Assembly: GCF_026151205.1 (NCBI RefSeq) | Contig: NC_087080.1 | Location: 12,509,837 to 12,573,836 of the forward strand | Source: Bolinopsis microptera | Lineage: Eukaryota > Ctenophora > Tentaculata > Lobata > Bolinopsidae | Direction: 5' to 3' | Length of the DNA stretch: 64,000 nucleotides | In this document: piece after piece, positions 27,301 to 42,300 of the stretch | How positions within the stretch are numbered: the stretch's first letter is position 1 | How the letters are laid out: each line of letters opens with the position of its first letter | Translations under genes and position numbers: made by a program | Notes under the pieces: model-generated | Told to the model about the DNA's origin: nothing | Seen by the model: the letters and a program-made list of their open reading frames with translations, nothing else | Databases searched by the model: none

Positions 27301-30300
27301 TAAAAAAGAAGGGCATTATTGAACAAAAATAAGGGCATTTTCTACTTTTCTAGTCCACCGGCCATCATGAAGAGTAGGGCCTGAGCCACCGTCCAACAGG
27401 CCACGACTCTTTTCTGCATATTTCAGCTTTCCATCCTGCCGTAGGATAGCTGCAGCCTGACAAAATTTTATTGTCAGAAGGATAGCAGTGGCGTATAGTT
27501 CGCAGAGGACGAACAATTTCTGAGAGATTTGATCGCACTATGAGCATTTTAATTTTGCTCAACAGGCGTTTGCCAGGGCCGACAATTCTGACCAATAGCA
27601 AGAATGGCAGCTGCTCTTTAATTCGGATCGGGTAAATATTAATCAATCTTAGTCATTCTTCCTTTATTAGTCTCCTGAGTGCCACAATATTCGTTAATAT
27701 AATAATACTGCATGTCCACAATTTCCCCGCAATTATAAAATGATAATACGCTATTTGTATTTATATTATTGGTGTCTAGACTTACAATAAACTTACTATC
27801 CCTAAATCCAGACAAAAATATTTTTGTCTAGGCCCCTCACAAGAGCACAAGGCAACACGCAGCCAGGTTATTTTAAATAGCAGTAAAATACTTTGTCTGG
27901 TGTTTATCGTTGCCCATCTTGGTTGTATCAATTCAATATTAGCTTATTGTTTGCAGATAAACCAACAAAGTAACAACACTGACGATACTATTGTGCGTGG
28001 GTTTGAGTTGGTGACTATAAATAGTGCTACAACAATAGTGCTTGAGTTATTACTAATCGGGGGTCATTAGGAATCTGTACCCGGGCGGCGTTATCATCTT
28101 CAAAACTTTCTGGTCGCTTTGTAAATTCTATGTACATTTTAGTTTGTATTAAGCATTTCGAAGGGCGTTTTGTCACTGTGCAAATGTCATGAATGTATCA
28201 GAATTTTTACCTTGAAGGGTCAAAGTCGGTTTGTGGCAATTAAAGGTATGTTATTCACACATTTTTGCAAATAACTAACGAAAATTATTTTAGGTACGAG
28301 GTAAATTTTAGTTAATACTAGATTTCTGTCTAGAAACGTTATTCAATTGAAATTTCATTAATAATGGCTTACTATATTAACATTTAGCTATTTTTGTTGT
28401 TCTATGTTTACTAAAGTTCTCTGCGTTGTGCAATTAATCTAACTGAATAAATAATAAGATAACTACTACTTGATTTTTTGTCAGTAAACGTGCTCGGCTA
28501 TGTTTAAAAGTTTAAACTACTAGCACGAACTGACGAGATAACCGCTAGTTTAACATGTTACTTTGTGTATAATTATATATTTATGTTAAATCAAATCTAC
28601 GCATTTGTGTTCAAATGTTTGTTCCTCGACCAAAATCTTGGATTTTTTAAATTTTTTAATCTCAACTCTTATTTTACTTCGGACATTCCAACAACCACAT
28701 TGTTACACAAGTGTGTAACCAGCCAATTACAGGAAGCCGAATGATTCAATTATACATTAGGCCAGTGACGGTTAAGGTAGTGTGTACCATACTTTCTTCG
28801 CCCGAGACTTTGCTGCAATGGGCAGCTCCTCATTTAACCCTCACACCCGATTTCTCGAGTATTTGGCTGAGTGGACCGGGGGGCTGCATAGACCACTCAG
28901 GATCCTTAGCTGAGCGTCGACGACGCTCACCCCACGGCTAGTGGCAGAGTCGGGAATCGAACCTTGGTAGCTTGTGGTATGTCAGCGAATGTTTCAATGT
29001 TAGATACCCATTACCTGTTTATGTGAGATTATCGTATTGAAAGTTGTAACACAATGAAAGACGTGGAAGCTTATCCCCAGATCAGTAACATAACAATGTT
29101 TTATGCATGAGCATTGCAAGCATATATTTCCTGTTTCAATGTGGCAACCGTTGCTAACTATCATAAACTGTAGATGAAAACAAAAGCCATTGGAATTGCA
29201 TCATTCGAAAAGCTATGGAGTGTTTTAACCCCAGTCAGACCGTCGATACGACCTTGATCGTGAGAGAGCTGGATCTTTGGTTTTATTTCTAGATCACACT
29301 CTACAATCAAGTTAACAGCAAGGCACAGTGATTTCTTGGCATGTTATTTTTGATAATACTCCAACTTGTTTCTGCTTCCAAAGCAGGGCAATTAGTGTCC
29401 TCTAACAGGTGCTTGTTGAATATGATGCTATCAATTTTAGAAAAATCTGTATATATATATGAAAAATCTGCCTAATTTTGGTTTGTGACTTTGATGTCCA
29501 AATAAGCGACTTTGCAGTTCACTGAATATATTTTTATAATATAAATTACATTAAATTTTATGTCAAGTGAATATCCGGCCAAATTCTTGGAAAGATACTT
29601 ATTACTTAAGCCCCACTGCACAGTGGTGTATATCCAATTCTATAAATAACGAGAACTATTCAAGATGCCCGCCACGATAGCGTAATTCCACTATCTCCAT
29701 TCTCGATGTGGAATATGGACGTGGCGCAGTGCGTGCCGTTTGTTAATATTCATATAAGGACACGTTCATTGAAGTTTGAGGATATTGGTAAATATTAGTG
29801 ACCCTACTAAATGGCACGATGATGTAAAATGTGTCACACTATAAAACTATATAAACCCTCAATGGTTAGGATAATCGTTTCATCCTCTAGATAAACTTTG
29901 TCGCATAACGATATCTTTATCAGACGATAAGATATCGCTTAAATGCGGCCGGCAGTGAGTTGTAAACTTTGTCACACTATAAAAATGTGACAGAGTTTAT
30001 ATGGACCCCTTGTTGCCGTGTTTGACCAAATTTTCGAATTTCAAATTTATAGGATAGTTGCATATGACTATTATCTACATATTTAGCGACTTTTTTCGTT
30101 AAATGGTAGCACCATGTAAACTCCGTCACACATTTAAGAAATTTATATGAGGGATGTTTATGACATCCTGACAAGAAATGCCGAACGGTCTAGCATTATT
30201 TTGTGAGCTGAATGTGTTTGGAATTGTTCACATATTTCATTGTTATAGGCAAATACAAATACAGAAGGCAGAAATTGGTAAATTTAGTCACATAAATTTG

Positions 30301-33300
30301 TATGATATCTCAACATGTGTGAAATCGAGTAAATATTAGTATACCAACTTAAACACCCTATATTACGTACTATGGATCAATTAACAATATTTCAACCATA
30401 CGCCGGTCACATAAATTATTATATGGCAGTGATATGTTAACATTGGCAAAATTTCAACACCTGAACAGGGTAAAAATTTGTAAATTTCGTCACAAAAAAA
30501 ATATTATAACTTTATTTGCTCCGTGTTAGCAAAATAACTAATTTATCGACATAGTGATGGTGATAAAGTAACATTATATACTAATTGAGGTATGATTCTT
30601 CAAAATAGGGGCAAGAAATGTAAATTTCGTCACATCAGCCATAGCATTAGTTAGATAGATTTTCTTTCATATCAACTGCCCTTATTATAGCTAGAATGGA
30701 TTTATACAGGAAATATAGAAACCCATGCCCATTTTTCATCACATTGAAATTATACTGTTGGGGCAGGAAAAGTAAATTTCGTCACATTTCAGTAAATTAG
30801 TGATATCAAACTCAGCATTGTTAAACTTGGGTTCTGATTTGCTTTAAAAAAAACCAACCAATATTTCCTGGAAGAAAATTGAATTTTAACTGAGGTATGG
30901 TTCTTTAAAATAGGGGCAAGAAATGTAAATTTCGTCACATACGTAATTTTAAAATTTAGATAGATTTTATTTCCTACCAATAGTCCTTATTATAGTCGGA
31001 ATGGATTTATACAAGAAATGTAGAAACCCATGCCAATTTTTCATCACATTGAAACTATACTGTTGGGGCAGGAAAAGTAAATTTCGTCACATTTCAGTAA
31101 CTTAGTAAAATTAAACTCAGCATTGTTAAACTTGAGTTCTAATTTGCTGAACAATAACCAACCAATAATTCCTGGAAGAAAATTGAATTTTAACCGAGGT
31201 ATGGTTCTTCAAAATAGGGGCAAGAAATGTAAATTTCGTCACATACGTCATTTTAAAATTTAGATAGATTTTCTTTCATATCAATAGTCCTTATTATAGT
31301 TAGAATGGATTTATACAGGAAATATAGAAACCCATGCCAATTTTTCATCACATTGAAATTATACTGTTGGGGCAGGAAAAGTAAATTTCGTCACATTTCA
31401 GTAACTTAGTAAAATTAAACTCAGCATTGTTAAACTTGAGTTCTATTTTGCTAAACAATAACCAACCTATAAATCCTGAATTCTAACCGAGGTATGGTTC
31501 TTCAAAATAGGGTCAAGAAATGTAAATTTCGTCACAAATGAGTACGTCATTGTAAAATTTAGATACAATTTCTTTCACGTGAACAGTCCTAATTACAGTC
31601 CGAAATGATTAATACAGAGATACAGGAAATATAAAAACCCCGGCCCATTTTATAATGTATGTAATATGTTAATCGCAGACTATTTCATTCTATAATCATT
31701 GTTTCCAAATTTAACCTATTTATGATGTCTTATCATTTCGTGACGATGTGTACATCAACTGCCCTATACTTGAATCAACTGTATCCGTGTATCGTCCTAA
31801 TATAGAGTTTTCCCGCAAAATTTAACTTATTTACGATGCCGTATCATTTTGTGACGATGTTTACATCAACTGCCCTATACTTGAATCAACTGTATCCGTG
31901 TATCGTCCTTATATAGAGTTTTCCCGCAAAATGTAACCTATTTACGATGTCGTATCATTTTGTGACGATGTTTACAACAACTGCCCTATACTTGAATAAA
32001 CTGTATCCGTGTATCGTCCTTATATAGATTTTCCCCGCAAAATGTAACCTATTTACGATGTCGTATCATTTTGTGACGATGTTTACATCAACTGCCCTAT
32101 ACTTGAATCAACTGTATCCATGTATCGTCCTTATATAGAGTTTTCCCGCCTTCCAAACCAAAATCAGATATAAATGATTTCGGAAATTCACCCAGAATTT
32201 CAAATTCCATATAATGTGACAGAATTTACATCATTTCCCAATAACCAAGTGCATGTATTAGCTAACTTTTCAAAACAACATATTTTAGGGCTATGATTGG
32301 CAGAAGAACCATCAAATAATGAGTTGAAAGGGTTTTGAGGATACCTCACAGTAGAAAAGAGGTCTCATATTCTGAGTGTGACAAAGTTTACGAAATATTG
32401 CCTTAAAGCTGTTCGATCCGTGCCCTTTAACCAATGTTGTATCATAATTGTTAGATTGACCTAATCTACTATATTTCAGACCAAGGAATGATAATTGGGC
32501 AGCTATGGTAAACAATGTCACAAAAATGTGACATTTTTTACATTATAGTGCCTAAAAGCAATACATTTTATTTCTGAGCAGTGCATATGGGAGTATGGGT
32601 CACGTGGCTAATGTTCAGAACTTATGAACACGCTAGATTAATAGATGCTAAAATTAAGCCACTATCGTCGAAAACGCTATTTTAGAAATTTACCAATATC
32701 CTCAAACTTCAATGAACGTGTCCATAAAAACCCTTAATCGAACATTTATGAGCAGTCGGTAATAGGCATTAAGAAATATTTGAAATGCTAGGATAAAATA
32801 ATGTGTACCTGTAGCTGTAGCTGCAGCTAGGATTTACCACTAAGAATGTCAATCGTTCAAAATTATCGGTCGATAATACTGAACATATTTGAGAACATGC
32901 AGAATGCAAATATAAATTTGAATAGAGTTGTACGACATCAGAAAGTTCTCAAAAAGGAGGTTTCAACTATTATGGTTTAGTTCTATTGGTTATCTTATCT
33001 TATCTTATCTTATGAGGATTCGTTGCGACGCAACAAGGCCATCGAATGAGTCGACCACCTTTGTTATTTTACTTCGGTATTACCTGCATTACAATGTAAA
33101 CCAGCACTTTCAAGGAAGAGCTTTACAAGAAGCCGAAGGATCGTTCCTAAGGCCAGCGACGGTTAAGGCACTATGCCACACTTTCTTCGCCCGAGGCTTC
33201 GCTGTGTTGATCAAGCACAGTTCCTCATTTAACCCCCACACCCGATTTCTCAAGCATTCGGCTGAGTGAACCGTGGGGCTACATAGACCACTCGGGATCC

Positions 33301-36300
33301 TTAGCAGAGCGTCAACGACGCTCACCCCACGACTAGGCAGGCAGTGGGATTCGAACTCGCAACCTCACGATTACAAAGCCGATGATTAACCAACTGCGCT
33401 ACCTGGCCGGTAGTACTGATCAGCTGACCATATAATTCTCTTATTGGATAACGTTATCACCCTGACATGACACATGACTCGACCTCGTGTTGATATTGTC
33501 TGCACGTGGGTTAAGCAGACTACAATAATCGAATGCTTGTTTGTAGTTCCTAAATATACAAGTAAGTATATAAAGATTTCTGTTCGCGATCTAGCAATGA
33601 TTAGTTAAAGAGTTTGACTCAGTGCAGTTATTTTTTAATCCGCCATTGCATTGGAACGATTTTTTATAGAATTGCTTTACAAATGCAGACCTTTCAATTC
33701 TGATATTTCATTTCGACCTAAGAATCCACAAGTTGAGCAACTGGACTGAAGTGGAGACTGGAGTGGAGTTCATTAGAGTAGGTCACATGGCTGAAAGAGC
33801 AGGTCACATGGCTGAAAGAGCAGCTCACAAGGCTGAAAGAGCAGGTCACATGGCTGAAAGTTTATGCACGTGGGTATTTTGATGTGCAATATTAATAATA
33901 ATAATAAATTAATATTCGAGTATAATTTTAAAGGGGTCCTGTTGAAGACTTGACGAGGTCTTGTTGATGAACCAGCGCTATCCTCCCTCATTTTAAACAT
34001 TAATACACTGAGCTTGCTAGGGAGAAGAAGAAGACCCAGGTAAGCAATCTATTCTCGCCGATATAGTGCAAGTGCATGAAATTAAAACGAAATTTATTTA
34101 TTGATAATATTTGTGATCTTTACTATCTCCGTAATTTAGCTTATGACAAGAAATATTGGCATAAGCAACAGTGAAGTTTTCACATTTCGTTATTTGTGTT
34201 AGGGAAATTAGACTTGGGCGTTGTTTTGAAATATTCCTTGTTTAGAACTTCTATTTGATAATATAACAATAATATGATTTTGAATTTTGCATTTGTCGGT
34301 CCCACCCTTATTTTATGTCCACCGCTCTTACGTCAACCAGAATTTTCCAGCAATTTGAATTTGCAGGTTGAGTCTTATAAGGTCTTAAAAGAACTATAAT
34401 CTTAGTTTTGTGGCGCCAGTTTTCAGCGGAAGCTATAGTGTCAATATGTGGCTAAGTGGCTTAAAGAATTCATTGAGTAGTTTCAAACCAATATATTTAA
34501 CTGAAGGAAATCATGGGACAGACTTCTGTCTTCTGCAGAAGGAAGATGTCAATAATGGCTATAAGGTTAAAAGGCCATATAAAACAAACTGAAGAACGAA
34601 TTTAACTTTGCCAGCTTTCTCACCTTTACTTATAAGTGCCATTTACAAACTCGTGGTCCGTGGAGGAGTTAAAATAAAAAACTTGCAGGATTGTGTAGTT
34701 GTGTATTATTTTAAAATAACGCACGCTGAGAGCACGATATTTGACAATATCCAAGAATGAAGAAGTCTGACCAGTCTATGTAGAAATAGGTGTGTACCCT
34801 AATCCTTAAAGTAAAATTAACCTTGACCATAACCCTGACCCTGCCCCTGCCAGCTACCCTCGAGTGCCTGTTATATTTTATAATGCCCAATACATTTTAT
34901 TTATAGATAAAAACCACTGTGCATTGCGTGCTGTTTGTTAATATTCATATAAGTTAAATTGCATTATGGCCACTGCTATATTATGGCCAGTGCTTAAAGT
35001 CTTACGTCAACAAGAATTGTCCAGGAATTTTAATTCGAAGGTTGAGTCCTGAAAGCTCTCGAAAGCACCTTAGTTTTGTGATAGGTTCTCGCTAGCGTCA
35101 ATACTTCAATATCTGGCTAAGTTGCTTAAAGAATTCATTGAATGTTATCAAACCATGTTGCATAACTTACATATTATATTTATGCACCATATTCAAATGT
35201 TTTCGAAATATTTCCAATCGTCTTTCGATTTATTGACTTGAGTGGCACATATAATCGGCACTATTTGCAACCTTCTAATGGGGGATCAGATCTATTTAAC
35301 TGAAGGACACCATGAGACAGAATTCAGTCTTCTATCGACTGCTATGAGACAAAATGATGATGTTAATAATGGCCATATTCCATAAAGATAAAAGGCCATA
35401 TACAATAAATTTAAGAACGAATTTAACTTTGCCAGCTGCCCCACGAAAAACCTCACCGAGCCTCCACGCGGTGTGGGGTGGGTGGCTCGAACGGGAGGTG
35501 CATGGGTGTTTTTAACCTATGCAAAGGAAGGGACTAGCCATCTCTACAACAAGGAAAGGCTCTAATAGCCTCTACTAACCTTAGAACCGCAGCATAACAC
35601 TAACAGCTTTTCCCACAGGCAAATAACACGTTCCGCAGGAAACTAACACGCTCACAGGATCCCACATGACGTGTAACCCCAGGATTTGGTTTTGAATCAG
35701 ACACTGAAAACAACGATAGAGGAGCGGTCTACACGTTCACACTTCACAGGCTTCCATGTCTCGTGTAACCCCAGGATTTAGCACGCTTACAGACTACCAC
35801 GTCTCGTGTAACCCTAGGACTCACTTAACAGACTATAACACGCTCACAGGCTTCCACGTCTCGTGTACCCTAGGATTTGGTTTTGAATCGGACACTCAAA
35901 ACAACGATGAAGGAGCGGTCTACACGCTCACAGGCTACCATGTCTCGTGTAACCCCAGGATTTTACACGTTTACAGGCTACCACGCCTCGTGTATCCTAG
36001 GATTTTGTTTTGGATCGGACACTCAAAACAATGATAGAGGAGCGGTCTACACGCTCACAGACTACCACGTCTCGTGTAACCACAGGACTCTAACACTTAA
36101 CAGACTCTAACACGTTCACAGGCTTCCACGTCTCGTGTACCCTAGGATTTGGTTTTGGATCGGAAACTCAAAACAACGTTAGAGGAGCGGTCTACACGCT
36201 TACAGGCTACCATGTCTCGTGTAACCCTAGGATTTAACACGCTCACAGGCTACGACGTCTCGTGTAACCCTAGGACTCTAACACTTAACAGACTCTAACA

Positions 36301-39300
36301 TGCTCACAGGCTTCCACGTCTCGTGTACCCTAGGATTTGGTTTTTGGATCGGAAACTCAAAACAACGACAGAGGAGTGGTCTACAGTGACGTTACAGGAA
36401 CATTGCATACTCCTAAGAGTTGCGCGTAGTGCAGGCCATGACCGTCCCTGGAAGTCCCTGTCTCCTCATCGTTAACCCGTAAGGGGTTGCACCGGGGGCG
36501 GTGGTAACAGAACTTCAAGACTCTCGGAGTATTTTGTCGATATCTATGTATAATATAATTATGGTATATAACTTGGGAGTATCTCTCTCTAGCAGCAGGA
36601 GTTGGAGAATGGGGACGCGTTGTGAAAGCCACCGCAAGGAGGGCTTACAGTCGACGCCGACCAATCAAAAGAAGAACTTTGCCAGCTTTTTCATCTTTAC
36701 TTAAGGGGGCAGATCTTTTATTCGATTTTGAAAATTGTGGACCTTTTTTTTGACGATTTTTACAGGTCCAAGATTTTCAAAATCGAATACATTTTTTAAG
36801 GCCTATCTTAAAATTCTGATAGAACAGAATCTTCTTAATGGTGGTCCTTAGAACATATCCTGAAAGTTTCAAGGTGATTGCTCAAAAAATTTAGGAGAAG
36901 ATAGATTTTTAGACTCGACTTTCAGGGCGCGCGATTGAAAATCGCTCGCGCAATAGAATTACTCATGAGCGCTGACCTTTGACCGACGATAACTTCGGCT
37001 AGGAACAATATTTTTCCATGGGGTCAAAGCAGCAGATAGATATCACTATCCTCTATCAGAAACAACTATAAAATCATAAAGACCCCTCCTGCCCCCTTAA
37101 GCGCCACTTGTGGTCTGTGGAGGAGTTAAAAATAAAAAACTTGCAGGCTTGTGTATTATTTTAAAATAACGTACGCTGCACGCACGTTATTTGATCTGTC
37201 ATCTGACAGTATCCAAGAATGAAGAAGTCCGACCAGTCCACGCGGAAATCCGTTTGTAACCTAATCCTAAAATTAACCATGACCATAACATTGACCCTAC
37301 CCCTACTAGCTACCAGCTACCCTCGAGATAGTGATTTCCGCTATCGTGTCGAGCATCTTGGATAGTGCCCGTTATTTATAAATATACACCACTGTGCATT
37401 GCATATGCCGGTTTTTAATATTCATATTAATTTTGCATTTCTTGGTTCTGCCCGTTATATAATCTTGTACGTCAGCCAGAATTTTCCAGGAATTTGAATT
37501 CGAAGGTTAAGACTAAGTCATGAAAGCTCTTGAAAGCACCTTAGATTTTAGTTTTTATCGGTTCTCATTCCAGGAAACTAGCGTCTGACGCTACTAGCGT
37601 CAATATGTGGGCGTATAAGTGGCTTCAAGAATTCAGTGAATATTATCAAACCATAACTAAAATATTGTCCAAAGCTAACCAAAAATTTGGGCTGCTGAAA
37701 CGCACTTGCTCATTTGTCCAAGATGAGAGACGAAGAAGAAATTTATACCTTGCACTTGTTAGAAGTCAATTTGAACACTGTTCCCAAATCTGGCGTCCAT
37801 TTAATAAAACACAACTAGATAAGATGGATGCTTTTCAAAAAAGGTGTATTAAGTGGATTTTTGATGAGGAATTCACAAGCTATCAGTCCTTTGAAAACTA
37901 TACTTACAAATGTCATCAATTAAAAATCCTTCCTCTCAGCAAGAGGTTTGAATTGAATGACCTGACCTTGTTTCACAAAATAGTCAATGGTGTATGCACA
38001 CAAGAGCTTCCTAATTACTTACAACTATACAAAGGAAGCACACGCTTAAGATCATGTCACCATGACAGCCTAAGTTATGTAACGACTCTTGTTCAAACAC
38101 AGTGTAATAGCAGTCTCCTTAAGAAATCATTCTTTTATCGGACACATCTGCTCTGGAATAAACTTCCTCTCGAAATAAGAGACCATAGCTGTCCTGATAT
38201 CTTCAAGGCCAAACTTAAGGATCACCTATGGTCGGAAATGCTACCCACAGATCCAAACGATAGTCACGCTGAATTCTACCTGTCTGATAATGATTAGATG
38301 CATCTCATTTCTCCCAATGCCAATTCTCTAATCTAAAATAACCGATCCAAACTATTTAAGGGGTTATTTATTTAAAGGGTATAGGGGTGGGTTGGGTTGT
38401 GGGTTGGGTTTTTAACAGTATTGTATGATATAATCTATTTCATTAAAAAGTTAACAAATTATTAACATTATGATATTTTATGCACGCTGTATTTTATTAT
38501 TGCACAATCATCTCTATTACTATATATCTTACATTTATATGTTTTGATTGTATGAAATGTTTTGTCAGGGACCATATTTTGTAGGTGTAATTTTTGCACG
38601 AACTACGTTCTGGTTTCCCGTCATTATAGTACATAGAAATCACTTTTTGACCGTGTTATTTTCATGCAATTACATTGATGTATGTACTATTTTGAAAAGA
38701 TTTTCAATAAAAAAATGTAGCCTTAGCCCTAGCTTACATATTATGCATCATATTCACATGTTTTCAAATATTTCCAATCGTCTATCAATTTATTGACTTG
38801 AGTGGCACATATCGGCACTATTTGCAACCTTCTAATGGGGGATGAGATTCGCTTTGTTCGTCACGTGACGGTGCTCTCATCTATTTATTGGTTTTTCTCC
38901 AATCTATAATCTATTTAACTGAAGGACACCATGAGACAAAACGAAGCTGTTAATAATGGCCATAAGGACACAACTAAAATGCCGTATACGACAAACGCAT
39001 CTTTACTTACGTTTTAACTTGCTTTGCTTCGGCCTATATTAATATATTTTGTTATGTTCAATACCTTCATGGCAATAAATAAGAAGATTACTCACACTTA
39101 CAGCAGGAAGGATACTAGAGGGTCCACCTAGAATACTAGAAGTTTCGGCAGGCAGTAAGTCGCTCTCTCCTCCAGCTTCCTGTATCAGCATGTTCGCTGT
39201 TTTGATCCACTCTTCACACTCCGTCTGAAGAAGATTGTGTTATTATTGTGTGATGTATTCAGTTGAATTTAGTTTAAGTTAAATCAGTCTCTCAGATTGA

Positions 39301-42300
39301 AATGTTGGTTCAACCATTGGTTTCCCGATCAATGGCTTTTGTTACCTGGGGACTCCAGGCTATATAATGTTCAAAAACATAGAATAGAGATTCGGCGAAA
39401 TGACAGGCCGAGCGCCGCCCAGTAACGGCTTTTGAGGCTTTTTTACGTGACTTCCGAGTAAAACCACGATTTTAAATGCGCGGCGCTAAACAGGACGAAA
39501 AAAACGCAGTAATATAATTGTAAGTCAGAGTGTTAAAAGGTTTAGAAACCAGGGTACGCGGTAGCCTACTGGCTAGTAATGGCGTTTACCGTCATTAAAC
39601 TCGTTCACCGGCGTGATAGAGTCACAACCTCGCACGTTTAAGTGGTGACCAGTACTTGTTATTTATCTAATGCTTGCATGAGAGACAGTCATCAGTACTC
39701 TGTAACCAAAAAAACTCGTTAATATTCGCTAATTTGCCTTTAAGATATAAATGCCTATTGTTTTACAGGCAGCTTTTGTACTAATTGAACTTGAAAAATT
39801 CCTTGTGGCAAGCCAGGAGGGTATGACCCCTAGTAAGGATAGATGAAGGGGGTGCAGACTCTGGGGATCTCTGCCGACTGGACGAACATATCGCACCTCC
39901 TTGAGCTCTCTAGAGCTTGTTTGGAAGAATATTTCAAAGTTTCAAGAAAAATAGTTGAATTGCCTCGAGCCAGACGTAAATGTATCGTCATATTTTTAAA
40001 TAGAAATTATGTCACCACCTGATCATCTCATGTTCAAGAAAAGGTTTCCCAAGAACTAGAAGAAATAAACGCATATTTAAAAAATAGTAGTTAAATAATT
40101 GTAACAGTATTATAAGCCTTATATGGGCATAAAATTAATATTGGTAATCTAAAGCTCTACTTTCAGAACCTCTATAAGAACGGTTACATGACATCACTCT
40201 GTCAATATTTTCTGCTATAAAAAGAGCAAGGTCCCTGTGACACAACTGCGTCCAATTTCTTTTTAATCATTTGCATGTGCGCATTATGTCAAATGTGACA
40301 AGAGAAACGCCATAATATTAGAACGCGAGGAGAGCTGAGTGAGGACTCCTCGGACTACATCAAATTAATTCCTTCTGTAACGTGCTCAGTAATATGATAA
40401 TATATTTGTAGTGCTGTAATTAGTTTTAAAAATGTATTATGTCGGTTTTACGAGCCGTAATTATGGTACCCGCTCAATAAACTTTTATTATTTATAGTGT
40501 TTAAAATTCGATTAGTCCCTTAAGGTAGACATCTCGAATAGTCAGCACTCAGCGCTGTTTAAATTTAGTGTTATTCAATAAGAACAAGTCTTAGACTTGC
40601 ATTTAAATCCGACCCCTTTTACTCATTATTATAAACAAATATGACTCATGATATTTAAACTGTTCTAAATAGGGCTGACTGAGTGGTCACCTGCAATCCT
40701 CAACTTACTCACACGGTCAAATCTCAGGATGTAATTAGTTTTAACCATGTCAAGTCCATAATAATTAACTATGCATTAAAGATTCGACTTTTATTATTTT
40801 TGTATTTAAAAATAATTCTACTAGCCATGTTATCTCGCCAATTTTTGTGCCAAAACCAATTTTCTGACTACAGATCCAAAATAACATGTCAGAATCATCC
40901 TAGCACTGATTTTGAACAGTAAATGGGTCTTATTTCTTGTACTTTCTGTCATCAGCATTTCCAGAGGAGCCTTATGGAATGAATGAAGGAATGGGGTATC
41001 TCTAGTGAAGCAGTGATCAAGGTGGCTATTTCATTTTTCTTTGCTGAATTGTCAGCTAGGAATTGTATATTTTTAGTTTTTAGATGATTTATGTTATTTG
41101 CATGCTCATGTTATAATAGAGTTTGAAGCATTGTTGCGTTTTGGGGCTTTGTAATACTATGACGGCATTGCTTTGAATTTGAATTTCTGATGATATTGAT
41201 TTTCAGTGCTATGCAACCTGGCAGTAACGTTGTAAAGGACTTTGAGGGGGTCTGTAGTCCCCCCGCATAGTATGTTTGTGTTTCACTGATTTGTAAACTG
41301 AAGACGTAAATACAGATACTCTTGGCCTCTTTGAATGATGTAAGGATAACGTTTATACCTAATGCTGTCTTAACTTTACAAATTGAGGGTTCAATGCTAA
41401 TATTATTCTGGATATAGTTCATTAGTTCAAGTTCTGGCAACCGTTGATTAAGTATGGATAGCAAACGTTAATGACGACTTGCATAAACTAAGTTTGATAA
41501 AGATTGGGCTTTCCTTTATTTTTGGGGTTCTCAAGGCGAACTTGACAATTTCCTGATTAAAATCGCAATCTGAGATCATATTGCAGACCTTTATCTTGCT
41601 TGTAAAAAGTTCATCGCATACATCTATAATCTATATCCTTTTCAATGATCATGCTGCTCTTGTCGTGGGATGTAAAGGGTCAAGTCAAAAAAGTTGTTGG
41701 GGAGGAGGAGGGGGGGGGGGGGGCGGGCTCATAGTGTCAACTAGTACTGAATATATCTACGATTATCTTTTATTAACGATGCAGTGTCCACAATGGTCAT
41801 AGTGCTATATTCTACTAATACTATGATGCTGGTCGGTCATGAACCGACTTCAGCATCATCTACCACCCACTCTTAAAGTTAGAGGGTTCAGTCAGATGGT
41901 TAAGTTCAAATCATCTCTCGTTTGGGGTAAATCTGGGACAGTTATTTGACAGCGTTCAAAATATTAACTAACACAAATTTATTTATGGCGTCGTTTGAAG
42001 GGTATTATTCGACAAATTTACGATGTTCACTCATCACACTAAATGTCAGAAGACGATTTAAAACGATTTTACCTGAACCAAAAGCATTTAACTGGTAGTG
42101 CTAGCCACTCATTGCAGCTGTCATTGTCATCCCTTGAACTACAGCGTCGTGGGAGCGCCCAATCGCTAAACACCAGGAAGTTATCCTCGTATAAAATAAC
42201 GCCAGGCGTGTCGGTGTGACAACTAATGTTCGATAAAAGATTTGCCGTTATCTCTGCTGTAAGTATCTCAAGTTACAAGTATGTCTATTGAAGTGTCTAA

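Larger units (their letters stand above)
29758..32723. mobile_element. 2.97-kb element with 36-bp perfect terminal inverted repeats and iterated motif
   Basis: Ends 29758-29793 and 32688-32723 are exact reverse complements (GGACACGTTCATTGAAGTTT...). Inside, a motif close to GTAAATTTCGTCACA recurs at least a dozen times in direct orientation (for example 30285, 30480, 30620, 30775, 30925, 31078, 31228, 31380, 31522) and in reverse near the right side (32216, 32380, 32510). No transposase frame. Two internal tandem arrays are listed separately. A non-autonomous DNA transposon of unclear superfamily is the best reading. Confidence 0.7.
34331..39010. repeat. Diverged tandem repeat region, ~670-bp unit, interrupted by other elements
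   Basis: The block GTCAACCAGAATTTTCC recurs at 34331, 35003 and 37470; GTGGAGGAGTTAAAA at about 34660 and 37122; TTTCCAATCG with TTATTGACTTGAGTGGCACA at about 35210 and 38770. The copies are split by the minisatellite at 35690-36370, the TTAA element at 36701-37100 and the LINE at 37656-38730. Nothing coding apart from the LINE. Confidence 0.7.

Noticed and set aside
33773-34000. Frame with FQPCDLL repeats
   Set aside because: Produced by the 21-bp minisatellite.
35756-36110. Frames with [12 protein letters not shown]-like repeats
   Set aside because: Produced by the complex minisatellite at 35690-36370; shifted frames give similar repeats.
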